Shown here: in pieces, positions 26,313 to 35,049 of the stretch
How the letters are laid out: every line of letters starts with the position of its first letter
How positions within the stretch are numbered: the first letter of the stretch is position 1
NCBI GenBank assembly: GCA_022826645.1
Contig: JAJDUM010000045.1
Location: 1 to 64,000, forward strand
Source: Candidatus Poribacteria bacterium
GTDB lineage: Bacteria; Poribacteria; WGA-4E; PCPOR2b
Length of the DNA: 64,000 nt
Direction of reading: 5' to 3'
Notes under the pieces: generated by a model
Told to the model about the DNA's origin: nothing
What the model saw: only the letters and a program-made list of their open reading frames with translations
The model's database searches: none
Program-made: the position numbers and the translations under genes

Positions 26313-29300
26313 ATGCGTATTATTACAAAATTGGCTCTTATCTTTTATATCTGCCTGCTTCACAGCACTATTCATGTCCCGACTTGTCGAGGATTCTCGC
26401 AAAGCGGAACAAGGACGGGGAACGCGCACCGTCTGGCTCGACCCGCTGACGTAAACCTTGCGGACTCTCAAAACGGGACTGTGCGCACTAATACTCCAAA
26501 AGTTGAAAACTCCCTATCAAAGCATGGAAGTAATACAGTCGGAGCCGAAAAAGCAGTTACGCCAAGTGCCGCTGAGGAGAGTCCGCCGCAGTATCGTTCG
26601 ACCTCCGAACAACAGATCAGCTATGACGATGTTTATAGACTTGAACTGACGTTGCCGTTTGCAGGAAGTGTGGAAGTGAATGCGACAGCAGACGAAGAAA
26701 TCATTATTAAGCTTGAAAAGTACGGGACAGGTCCTGATGAAGAAATCGTCCAAACATACCTTGATGCGGTGCGAATAGACATTTCCACGAAGGACGATAT
26801 TTTGATATTGGATCCCCGTCTTCCAAAATCTGCGGATTCAGACGCCAAATTGACTCGTCTAAATTGTTTCATCGAAACACCTCCCGATCTAACCCTCAAG
26901 ATCAAGGCAGAATCTGGAGATATTCGCGCACACGGCCTCCGCGGCGATATGGTTTTGACAACGACTGTTGGCAATATTCATCTCGACGAAGTGATGGGAG
27001 CGTATCAGGTCAGCACTCAAGAAGGGCTAATCTACGGTAAGATTCTCTTGACAGGTAGTGCCAACACATTTGAAACGCAGTCTGGTTCCATAGATCTTGT
27101 GGTTATGGACGAGATTGCAGCGAAAATGGTTCTCAATGCGCGCGGCGGAGCAATTTCGCTGCGCTTGCCAGAAAGCTACCCGGCAGACATTGAGATGCAG
27201 GTCGAAGAGGATAACCAACGCGCTATTAGTATTGATCTGCCGGTGGAGCTTGAAACCGCCTATGTGGGAGATATCGTCCAAGGCTGGATCAACGGTGGTG
27301 GTCCCCTAATTCAAATGACCGCGGGTCAGGGAATTACGATTCGTCCCTCCCAATCCGTTTCCACTGAATCCAAAACCGACGACGATGAAACAGCGGTCGA
27401 TGATCCTTACGCCGAAGATGATCTACCTCCTCCACCGACGGTTGACGTTCCTCGCGCGTCCGTGCAACCGGTAATAGATGGCGACTTATTCGAGAAAGCT
27501 TGGGCAAAGTCAGTGCCGCTTTCCCCATTCTACCAAGCAGACGCGATTACACAGCCAAACAAACCGACACAGGGATTTCTCCTATGGGATGACCAGTATC
27601 TCTATATCGGTGTCAGGGTATACGACTCGCAGATGAAGCGGGTTCAAATCACACAGACCAATCCAGATTCGGACGTTTGGCTTGATGACACGTTAGAGAT
27701 CCTTGTGGATCCCGATCCGACAACCCCGACCTATCACCACCTCGTTATCAATCCGATTGGTACTGTTTTCGATCAGCACATCGAAGCAGATTATCCGTTA
27801 GATTCCAATCTTGGACCTGCTTACAAGAAAATAGCAAAGCCTGATTGGGACTCGCGGGCACAAGTTAAGACACAGATTACGTCGACTTTTTGGAGTATAG
27901 AGGTTGCGCTGCCCCGTGACACACTTGAGTCTGCCACAGCCGAAAGTCCCGATACATCGGAGATTGACGTCCCGATACATCGGGATTCCGCCTCGCGGAA
28001 CGAGCGGGACTGGCGATTTAACCTACATCGTAAAACGCAGGACAATCCCACCGAACCCGCGTCGAAACCGGGTGTCGAGTACAGTTACTGGTCACCTACT
28101 TATGACGAAATGCAACCTTGGTGGCCTCATTGGTCCGACCGGATGGGTGTCATACGTTTGGCAGAGACAGAAAATTCCAAGTCCGCACAGAACCTTGAAT
28201 TTGTGGAACAGCTCTCGCTCGTCGCTGTCGAGGTTGAGGGAAACAGCAACATCCCGACATTAGAACTGCTTGAGAAAATCCCCTACCAGTCGGGGGATAG
28301 CATTTCCATTGAGGAGTTAGCGTGGCTGAACCGTGAATTAGACGCACTCGATTGGTTTAGCGATGTTCGCATAGAGACAAGCGATGCTGTTAGCGAGGAG
28401 GTAGTCGGAGAAGGCGATGAGTCACCACCGACGCCTATCTTTAAAGTGAACCTACGAATCCATGTAACCGAAGCGGCAACGTCTCGATTCATCGGGATTA
28501 ATATACACGGAAATAGATACTTTATATCTCCATTCCTGCACGCAGCATTCGGATTGAAGCGAGGACGCGCCTCAATCGAAAGCCTAAACACGAAATGTTA
28601 TTTGATTGAGAACCTCTACAGACACCACGGTTACGACCTTGCGCAGGTTACCCACCAATTCACCGATATCCTGTCAATTGACATTGACGAGGGGCATTTG
28701 GACGAGATCCGTTTTTCTGGAAATCGTCGCATTATGAGCGCGGAGTTGGCTGATGCACTCGATTTCAAGCAGGGTGACGCCTATAGCGAGGAGATTGGCA
28801 CAGTACGCCTCAATCAGATGCGCGCAAAACTGGATAAGACTAACCTCTACTTCAAAGGTATCAAAAGTTGGGGGGTGAAGCAGGAAGGCGACCGGAACGT
28901 ACTTGTGATTGCGATTGAGGAGCGATCACGGCTCAAGGTGAATTGGAGACCAGTATTCGATTTTAACCGCGTACACGGCTTAATTTTAGGTGGAGGTGGG
29001 GCACTTTCGACCCGAGAGGCAAACGCACAACTCTATGGGAAGCTTAGCAACGGACTGTCAAGCAAACTTTGGAATTATAAATTAGGGGCTGAAAACAGTT
29101 GGTTTGACCGCCACGCTCTAACTATTGGCGGAAGCGTTTACCAGCGGACAGATGCCAATCGCTATGCTGGCTGGTCCGAGGGGGGCGAATTTCTTGGTGC
29201 TTTCTTCCTTGGGTCCGCCTCCTTGGATTACTACCAGCGCAAGGGGTATCAGGCACGGGTACAGGGGAAGTTAACCCAATTGATGAACATTACGCTGGAA

Positions 29301-30056
29301 TTTACCGATGAAGAGCATGAAATCTTATTTAAGTCAACCGACTGGAGTATGTTTAACGGAAACGTCCCAAAGCGGAGTAACTCACGAATTGACGAAGGTA
29401 ATTTGCGTAGCGTAACTGTGGGTTATAATTTCGATAGCTTGAAGGTTCCAGTCCCGGTTCAATCGGGCTCCTCGCTTCACGGGGCGCGTCAGACGCAGAA
29501 CGTTTGGACTGTCTCGACACCAGATTATCGTACCAAAAGCAGTTGGCGGGGGCATTTCTCTCTCGAATATACGGACGAAAAACTCAACAGCGACTTCAAC
29601 TTTAGCCTCTATCATTTAACGATTGTGCGCTATAACCAACTGCTGAGCAACCACAATCTCGATTTTCGTCTGGAAGGTGCATTTTCCGATAGACCACTTC
29701 CCAGACAACGCCTACTCTATTTAGGCGGTATCGGTACCCTGCACGGTTACGATTTCAAAGAGTTTGTTGGGGATAATACGCTCCTTTTCAATGTGGAATA
29801 CCGGATCCATTTTGGGAAAATCAGATACATGGATGAAAGTGAAGGACCTCTGGGCGTGGTGACAGCTTTCTTGGATTCAGGATACGCTTGGTTCAACGAT
29901 GAAGGCCTCAGGTTCGATCGTTTCAATACCTCGGTTGGGGTTGGATTGTCTCTCTTCATTGGTGATCCATCCCTTGTTCTTGGGCTTGAGATTGCGCGTC
30001 CGCTGCGGAAGGAACGCGATTTTGTCCCCATCCTACTTCTGTCACGAAGATTTTGA
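26313..30056 (+). CDS. Omp85/BamA-family outer membrane protein fused to DUF4097-like and CBM9 domains
   Basis: This is a 1247-residue envelope protein. Residues 1-30 form a signal peptide (MRIITKLALIFYICLLHS). Residues about 105-330 resemble a DUF4097-type beta-solenoid (IKAESGDIRAHGLRGDMVL, TTVGNIHL). Residues about 370-622 form a family 9 carbohydrate-binding/DOMON-like domain (VIDGDLFEKAWAKS, FLLWDDQYLYIGVRVYDS, DDTLEILVDPD). Residues 634-877 form POTRA-like repeats (VEVEGNSNI, EIRFSGNRRI). Residues 878-1247 form an Omp85 barrel with LGGIGTLHGYDF and an NVEYRIHFG block, ending in Phe. The barrel would insert or export proteins or glycan-linked substrates while the CBM9 part binds sugar in the periplasm. 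A REP-like palindrome runs in frame through the CBM9 part. ATG 26313 is preferred to TTG 26307. Confidence 0.85.
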   Translation: MRIITKLALIFYICLLHSTIHVPTCRGFSQSGTRTGNAHRLARPADVNLADSQNGTVRTNTPKVENSLSKHGSNTVGAEKAVTPSAAEESPPQYRSTSEQQISYDDVYRLELTLPFAGSVEVNATADEEIIIKLEKYGTGPDEEIVQTYLDAVRIDISTKDDILILDPRLPKSADSDAKLTRLNCFIETPPDLTLKIKAESGDIRAHGLRGDMVLTTTVGNIHLDEVMGAYQVSTQEGLIYGKILLTGSANTFETQSGSIDLVVMDEIAAKMVLNARGGAISLRLPESYPADIEMQVEEDNQRAISIDLPVELETAYVGDIVQGWINGGGPLIQMTAGQGITIRPSQSVSTESKTDDDETAVDDPYAEDDLPPPPTVDVPRASVQPVIDGDLFEKAWAKSVPLSPFYQADAITQPNKPTQGFLLWDDQYLYIGVRVYDSQMKRVQITQTNPDSDVWLDDTLEILVDPDPTTPTYHHLVINPIGTVFDQHIEADYPLDSNLGPAYKKIAKPDWDSRAQVKTQITSTFWSIEVALPRDTLESATAESPDTSEIDVPIHRDSASRNERDWRFNLHRKTQDNPTEPASKPGVEYSYWSPTYDEMQPWWPHWSDRMGVIRLAETENSKSAQNLEFVEQLSLVAVEVEGNSNIPTLELLEKIPYQSGDSISIEELAWLNRELDALDWFSDVRIETSDAVSEEVVGEGDESPPTPIFKVNLRIHVTEAATSRFIGINIHGNRYFISPFLHAAFGLKRGRASIESLNTKCYLIENLYRHHGYDLAQVTHQFTDILSIDIDEGHLDEIRFSGNRRIMSAELADALDFKQGDAYSEEIGTVRLNQMRAKLDKTNLYFKGIKSWGVKQEGDRNVLVIAIEERSRLKVNWRPVFDFNRVHGLILGGGGALSTREANAQLYGKLSNGLSSKLWNYKLGAENSWFDRHALTIGGSVYQRTDANRYAGWSEGGEFLGAFFLGSASLDYYQRKGYQARVQGKLTQLMNITLEFTDEEHEILFKSTDWSMFNGNVPKRSNSRIDEGNLRSVTVGYNFDSLKVPVPVQSGSSLHGARQTQNVWTVSTPDYRTKSSWRGHFSLEYTDEKLNSDFNFSLYHLTIVRYNQLLSNHNLDFRLEGAFSDRPLPRQRLLYLGGIGTLHGYDFKEFVGDNTLLFNVEYRIHFGKIRYMDESEGPLGVVTAFLDSGYAWFNDEGLRFDRFNTSVGVGLSLFIGDPSLVLGLEIARPLRKERDFVPILLLSRRF
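27948..28000. repeat. REP-like palindromic repeat inside the CBM9 coding region
   Basis: CCCGATACATCGG occurs at 27948 and again at 27971 as CCCGATACATCGGG, followed by the palindrome TTCCGCCTCGCGGAA. The same composite lies outside genes at 33134-33162 and, inverted, at 63507-63538. Here it keeps the frame and encodes VPIHRDSASRNER. Confidence 0.7.
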
Positions 30057-30107
30057 ATGATCCTCAACGTTAGAGCGACTGGTAGACCCAAACTATAAGC
30101 GTGCGGC

Positions 30108-32246
30108 TTACGACTTTGAGAGTTTCATCGCTTTGATGCGACTGTTGTAGTAATCACAAATCAACAGTATATCTTCCCCGTAGAAACAGAGTCCGTGCGG
30201 CTCGTTCAGACTGGCTTCGGTGGCGCTGCCACCATTTCCTGCGTCGCCCGGCGTATCGCTGCCTGCGACAGTTTGAACCGTTCCATCGGGGGCAACCCGG
30301 CGCACACGATTGTTGCGTGAATCGGAGAAGTACACATTCCCGCTTCCGGTGACCGCTAAGCCCATCGGTTTGTGAAGTCGTGCTTCAAGGGCAGGCGTAC
30401 CGTCGGGGGAAAATCCCGCCTCACCGCAACCCGCAACGGTTGTGATAACACCTTTAGTGTCTACCCGGCGTATAACGTGTTGGGTGAGGTCGGAGAAATA
30501 GAGATTTCCCTTTGCGTCAAACCGAAGTGCCGATGGGCTGCCGATTTGCGCTTCTGTTGCGGGACCGTCGTCCCCGGTGTAGCCTTGCACACCAATACCC
30601 GCCACTGTGCTGATGCGACCAGTATGAGCGTCAACCTTGCGAATCCGACCGGCAGCATCTCCCAGATAGATATTTCCATCGGGACCATGTGTAACCGACC
30701 ACACGACTGTGAGTCCAGCTCCGGCAGCGGGTCCACCGTCTCCTCGATCTGCGCTTTCGCCCGTCCCTGCTACGGTATGGATCACTCCATTCTTTTCCAC
30801 CCGCCGTACCCGTCCATTCAGTGTGTCGGCTATTACAACGCGACCACTCTTGTCTACCGACACATCATAGGGATTCAAGAAGTACGCCTCCGTTGCGGGA
30901 CCGTTGTCTCCGCCATAAGCTCTGCCGCCGCTGCCGGCAACAGTTCGAATAATCCCAGTGGTCGGATCAATCGCTCGTATCCGATCACTCTGCATATCAG
31001 CAAAGTAGATATGTCCGTCCGGTCCCACGCAAATTCCCCTTGGGCAAGAGAGGAACGCCTCGGTAGATGGGTTTCCATCGCGGATACTGTCACCACCTAA
31101 AACAGTTGTTACGACGCCGGTCTGTGAGTCGATTCGGCGCAAACGGCCAGAAGAATCGCTGTAGAAAACAGCCCCATCGGGATCAGCCCAGATGCCGGAC
31201 TCGATGGGGTTACATTTCGTTTCGGGTCCGGGTAAGCCCTCCTCTCCCCAGCCGGGGATGCCGGTACCTACGAGTGTTGTCACAATACCAGTCTGGGCAT
31301 CCACTTTGCGTACCCTGAAGCCACCCACCTCACCAACATACAGGTTATCATGGACATCAATGAAGATGGCATCCGGCGTATGTGTGCTTGCTTCGACCGC
31401 CGGACCTCCATCGCCGTTGGATGCGGCTTGACCTGTGCCGAGAACGGTTGTAATTATCCCCGTCCGCATATCAATCTTGCGAATCCGGTTGTTTCCGTTG
31501 TCGCAGATATAGAGATCGCCTTTAGAGTCGAATGCGAGGTGTTCAGGAAATCCGAACGCTGCCGCCGACGCTGGTCCACCGTCCCCATGAAATCCAGCAA
31601 GGGTATAATTAGCACCGCTGTAGGGCCGGCTCATCCCCTGCTCCAATGAATAGTGACGGGTATTCTGGCCTGCGAATGTTTGGATGATGCCGGTCTTTGC
31701 ATCGACTCGCCGCACATTGCTGTCCCATTTACCACACACAAAGATATTCCCTTCGGCGTCAATGGTCACACCGGTTGTCGTGTCAAACTCTGCACCCAAA
31801 GCGGGACCCCCATCTCCGCCTCGCCCCATCTTCCCTGAGCCAACCACGCGGGTGATGATGCCGGTCTTGTAGTCGATACGACGAATCGTATTCGCACCTT
31901 CGTCGGGACCTCTCGCGCCCAGCTCAGAAAAGAAAAGGTTGCCCTCTTTGTCGAGGCAGAAGTCGTGTGGCGTATAAACACGGGCATTGATGGCAAGACC
32001 GCCGTCGCCAGAAATCCCCGGCACACCGTCCCCAGCGAAGGTGTGTAAGATGCCATCTTGGTCAATGCGCCAGATACGGTGGGCACGAATATCGGCGACA
32101 ATTAGATCGCCATCGGGCAGTCGCACGACACCCATGGGCCAACCGACATCCGCGTCCTTAGCAGGTATGCTGTCGCGATAGCCGCCCCCTGCAATAGTGA
32201 CGATGGTATTGGGTTTTAGTTCGTCGAAAAGTTTGGTTTGATTCAA
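30108..32246 (-). CDS. NHL-repeat beta-propeller protein
   Basis: The protein is almost wholly NHL repeats, about twelve copies of a block with IADxxxHRIRR-like and TIAGxGxxGxxGDGGPA-like parts. It forms one or two beta-propellers of the type that bind proteins or RNA. No signal peptide is seen, so it is either cytosolic or exported by a route not visible here. The start is uncertain: TTG codons at 32246 and 32255 and a GTG at 32252 lie behind AAGGAG, with 32246 best spaced. The long conserved AGDGxPGxxGDGG linkers are common in multi-NHL proteins of environmental bacteria. There are no clear partners; thiD lies upstream. Confidence 0.83.
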   Translation of the reverse strand: MNQTKLFDELKPNTIVTIAGGGYRDSIPAKDADVGWPMGVVRLPDGDLIVADIRAHRIWRIDQDGILHTFAGDGVPGISGDGGLAINARVYTPHDFCLDKEGNLFFSELGARGPDEGANTIRRIDYKTGIITRVVGSGKMGRGGDGGPALGAEFDTTTGVTIDAEGNIFVCGKWDSNVRRVDAKTGIIQTFAGQNTRHYSLEQGMSRPYSGANYTLAGFHGDGGPASAAAFGFPEHLAFDSKGDLYICDNGNNRIRKIDMRTGIITTVLGTGQAASNGDGGPAVEASTHTPDAIFIDVHDNLYVGEVGGFRVRKVDAQTGIVTTLVGTGIPGWGEEGLPGPETKCNPIESGIWADPDGAVFYSDSSGRLRRIDSQTGVVTTVLGGDSIRDGNPSTEAFLSCPRGICVGPDGHIYFADMQSDRIRAIDPTTGIIRTVAGSGGRAYGGDNGPATEAYFLNPYDVSVDKSGRVVIADTLNGRVRRVEKNGVIHTVAGTGESADRGDGGPAAGAGLTVVWSVTHGPDGNIYLGDAAGRIRKVDAHTGRISTVAGIGVQGYTGDDGPATEAQIGSPSALRFDAKGNLYFSDLTQHVIRRVDTKGVITTVAGCGEAGFSPDGTPALEARLHKPMGLAVTGSGNVYFSDSRNNRVRRVAPDGTVQTVAGSDTPGDAGNGGSATEASLNEPHGLCFYGEDILLICDYYNSRIKAMKLSKS

Positions 32247-32318
32247 TAGCACCAACTCCTTGTTTGGGGTAAGTGTGTAGACCGGTGGTTATACACGTCG
32301 GAGTTTTCTTGGAGCGGA

Positions 32319-33107
32319 TTACCTATTTAAGAAGTAGAAGTGATTGGTGGGACCGTGCCCATTTCCGATGTCGAGAGAATAGCGGATAGCATTTGTGATG
32401 TAGTCCTTGGCGGACTGAATAGCAGTTCCGAGGTCTTCGCCAAGTCCGAGTTGTGTGGCGATTGCTGCGGAGTACGTGCAGCCGGTGCCATGTGTGTTTT
32501 TCGTTTCAATCCGCTCTGCTTCGAAGAGGGTAAAAGCCCCATCCGCGTACAGAACATCAGTTGATTTTTCACCCAAGAGATGCCCTCCCTTGACCAGCAC
32601 ACTCTGGCATCCATATTCCTGGATTACTTTCGCTGCTCCCTTCGTATCATCGAGTGTCTGGATCTCACAATCGGCGAGAAGTTCGGCTTCAGGAACGTTG
32701 GGCATGACGACCGTTGCGAACGGCAGTAATTCCGCTTGCAAACACTCAATAGCGTCTGGTTTGAGCAAGGGGTACTTACTTTTGGAAAACATTACGGGAT
32801 CGATTACGATGTTTTTCGGCGAATACTCGCGCAGTTTCTTTGCAACAGCCTCCACAATTTCAGCTGACGATAGCATTCCCGTCTTGAGGGCTGCAACCTC
32901 AAAATCTGAAAAGATAGCGTCGATCTGTGCATCAATGAGATCAGTCGGCAGATCGAAGGCACGGGTTACCTCGCGCGTATTTTGCGCAGTGACTGACGTG
33001 ATGACAGAAAGCCCGAAACCGCCGTTGGCGTGGATGGATTTGAGATCGGCTTGAATCCCTGCGCCGCCTCCTGAATCTGAGCCAGCAATCGTCAAGATCT
33101 GTTTCAT
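32319..33107 (-). CDS. thiD: Hydroxymethylpyrimidine/phosphomethylpyrimidine kinase
   Basis: ThiD phosphorylates HMP and HMP-P for thiamine synthesis and salvage. The ribokinase-fold motifs are clear: TIAGSDSGGGAGIQADLK at the N-terminus, VITSVTAQNT, VIDPVMFSKSK, VLVKGGHL, and NTHGTGCTYSAAIA with the anion hole and catalytic Asp region (HGTGC; the usual Asp is replaced by the Tyr-Ser of CTYSAA, as in other ThiD). The ATG at 33107 follows AGGAG. It lies just downstream of thiE on the same strand. The product would serve the TPP enzyme encoded at 6.0-7.7 kb. Confidence 0.94.
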   Translation of the reverse strand: MKQILTIAGSDSGGGAGIQADLKSIHANGGFGLSVITSVTAQNTREVTRAFDLPTDLIDAQIDAIFSDFEVAALKTGMLSSAEIVEAVAKKLREYSPKNIVIDPVMFSKSKYPLLKPDAIECLQAELLPFATVVMPNVPEAELLADCEIQTLDDTKGAAKVIQEYGCQSVLVKGGHLLGEKSTDVLYADGAFTLFEAERIETKNTHGTGCTYSAAIATQLGLGEDLGTAIQSAKDYITNAIRYSLDIGNGHGPTNHFYFLNR

Positions 33108-33133
33108 GTTCAAGACTCCTGTTGTTATTCTAG

Positions 33134-33162
33134 TCCCGATTTATCGGGATTCCGCTTCGCGG
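33134..33162. repeat. REP-like repeat that supplies the thiE stop codon
   Basis: CCCGATTTATCGGG followed by TTCCGCTTCGCGG, the same composite as at 27971-28000. The minus-strand thiE frame enters it, giving the tail CREAESR, and stops at the TAA inside its first palindrome. Confidence 0.65.
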
Positions 33163-33821
33163 CACTGTCGCAGATATACCTTCGCCTGCTGTGCACCGTT
33201 CCCCGGTGACATCACACCGGACATCACCGCAACCCCATAGGCCCCGGCGTCAAGGCATTCCAAAACCCGTTCAGGTGTTATCCCGCCTAACGCAAAGACT
33301 GGCATGTTAACCACTTCTGTGACCTTCTGGAGTGCCTCCAAGCCGACAGTGGGACCGTAGCCTGGCTTACTGAGCGTTGAATAGATTGGGCTATAGGTAA
33401 TGAAATGCGCGCCTTCGGTTTCTCGCTGTTTCGCTTCAGTTAGTGTGTGGACGGAGCTGCCGATGATGAAGCGGTGGTTTGTTTCTTCAACCACTTTTTG
33501 CACGGAGGCAAAATTTCCAGGCAGATGGAGACCATCTGCACCGATCTCCGTGGCTATCTTGATGCGGGAGTTAATGAACAGTTGAGCGGAATAGCTGTGG
33601 CAGAGCTTGCAGAGGGGTTCAGCTAATTTGATATACTCGGCATCAATTAGATCTTTTTCCCTGAGCTGGACCGCGGATACCCCTGCATCTAAGAGGTCAT
33701 GGATAGTATCGTACAACGTTCGCGGTGCGCAAAGCTGTCGGTCGGTGATAACATAGAGCTTGAAACAAAGTGCATGGGTAGGGAAAGGGGTTGTAGCAGT
33801 CATCGCTTTCCGATGAAGCAC
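33141..33821 (-). CDS. thiE: Thiamine phosphate synthase
   Basis: ThiE joins HMP-PP and THZ-P to form thiamine phosphate. The TIM-barrel motifs are present: LYVITDRQ, GVSAVQLREKDL, LFINSRIKIATEIGADGLHLPG, FITYSPIYSTLSKPG, and VFALGGITPERVLECLDAGAYGVAVMSG. The protein has 226 residues from the GTG at 33821, or 220 from the ATG at 33803; neither has a strong ribosome-binding site, and 33803 suits the family better. The last residues, CREAESR, come from a REP-like repeat that overlaps the stop codon. It precedes thiD by 34 bp. Confidence 0.93.
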   Translation of the reverse strand: MLHRKAMTATTPFPTHALCFKLYVITDRQLCAPRTLYDTIHDLLDAGVSAVQLREKDLIDAEYIKLAEPLCKLCHSYSAQLFINSRIKIATEIGADGLHLPGNFASVQKVVEETNHRFIIGSSVHTLTEAKQRETEGAHFITYSPIYSTLSKPGYGPTVGLEALQKVTEVVNMPVFALGGITPERVLECLDAGAYGVAVMSGVMSPGNGAQQAKVYLRQCREAESR

Positions 33822-33855
33822 TGTCTCCGTTGACAGTTTTTATGTTTTCTTCCGG

Positions 33856-34914
33856 TTATGGGTGAGGTTCATTGTGTTTCACGACCACCGCAGGCTCAAC
33901 GGCTCGAAGCGTTACCGGAGCACCCACTTGAAGTGGACAGCAGTAGTCGGTCTGCACGACATAATCCTCCGTCCCAATCTTCACCCGATAGGTCAGATCA
34001 TGTCCCTTGAACTCACGCATGGTAATTTCACCGACACCATTAGTGTGAGCGTCCGTTTCCGGTGGAGCCATGATCAAGTGTTCGGGCCGAATCGAGAGGA
34101 GCACCTTGCCACGCGCAAAGGGCGCGATACGGAATTTGCCCAAAGGTGTTTGGGCACAATTTCCCTCGGCTTCGCCGGTGATTAGGTTGGTCATACCCAG
34201 AAAATCCGCTACAAATGGTGTTTGCGGACGGTGGTAGACCGTTTCAGGTGTGCCGATCTGTTCGATACATCCGTCCCGCATAACCGCTAACCGGTCTGCG
34301 AAACAGAGGGCTTCCTCCTGATCATGGGTGACGAACACCGCGCTCATTCCCGCATTTTTCAGGAGGGATCGAATCTCCTCACGCGTAGAGTGTCGCATGC
34401 CAGCATCGAGGTTAGAAAAAGGCTCGTCCAGCAGGATCAGTTTGGGGCTTGGGGCAATCGAGCGAGCCAGTGCAACCCGCTGCTGCTGTCCGCCAGAAAG
34501 TTGGTGTGGTCTCCGATTTTTGAAGGGGGTCATTCCCACCATATCCAACACCGTCATGACGCGTTCATCACGTAATTTTGTGGGCAGTTTTTTAAGCCCA
34601 AAAGCAACATTTTTGAACACGTTGAGGTGAGGAAAGAGTGCATACTCTTGGAACACGACCCCAATATCTCGTGCTTCGGGTGGTAAATGGGTTTTGGCTC
34701 CTTCAAAGCATTGTCCATCGACGCAAATCTCCCCCGCATCAGCACGCTCGAACCCGGCGATCAAGCGCAGCGTTGTTGTTTTTCCGCAGCCGCTTGGGCC
34801 CAAAAGCGCAAAGATTTCGCCGGGGTAAACCTCGAAACGGAGGTCCTCCACCACTGGAGGTAAGTTATGAGCAAATCGCTTGGTGATGTTACGGATGTTA
34901 AGCAGGGGCTGCAT
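33856..34914 (-). CDS. fbpC: Ferric-iron ABC transporter, ATP-binding protein
   Basis: This is the ATPase of a Fe3+ importer at the inner face of the membrane. Walker A is LGPSGCGKTTT, the Q-loop FQEYALFPHLNV, the signature LSGGQQQRVALARS, Walker B LILLDEPFSNLD and the H-loop VFVTHDQEE. A C-terminal TOBE-type regulatory domain covers roughly residues 240-345. AAGGAG lies 6 bases before ATG. It is third in the operon after the binding protein and permease. A 135-bp gap before it carries short ACGTAAAACGTG-like repeats. Substrate assignment comes from the binding protein. Confidence 0.9.
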   Translation of the reverse strand: MQPLLNIRNITKRFAHNLPPVVEDLRFEVYPGEIFALLGPSGCGKTTTLRLIAGFERADAGEICVDGQCFEGAKTHLPPEARDIGVVFQEYALFPHLNVFKNVAFGLKKLPTKLRDERVMTVLDMVGMTPFKNRRPHQLSGGQQQRVALARSIAPSPKLILLDEPFSNLDAGMRHSTREEIRSLLKNAGMSAVFVTHDQEEALCFADRLAVMRDGCIEQIGTPETVYHRPQTPFVADFLGMTNLITGEAEGNCAQTPLGKFRIAPFARGKVLLSIRPEHLIMAPPETDAHTNGVGEITMREFKGHDLTYRVKIGTEDYVVQTDYCCPLQVGAPVTLRAVEPAVVVKHNEPHP

Positions 34915-35049
34915 TGTTGCTCCTTGAATACTGCGTTACGTAGAAAAGCGTCCCTCCACCCGATACAGGACGCGCAACGCAATGTGCAGTACGCGAAACG
35001 TAAAACGTGAATAATTCATTGAGGTCCTGAATTCCCGCCTACTTGCCAA

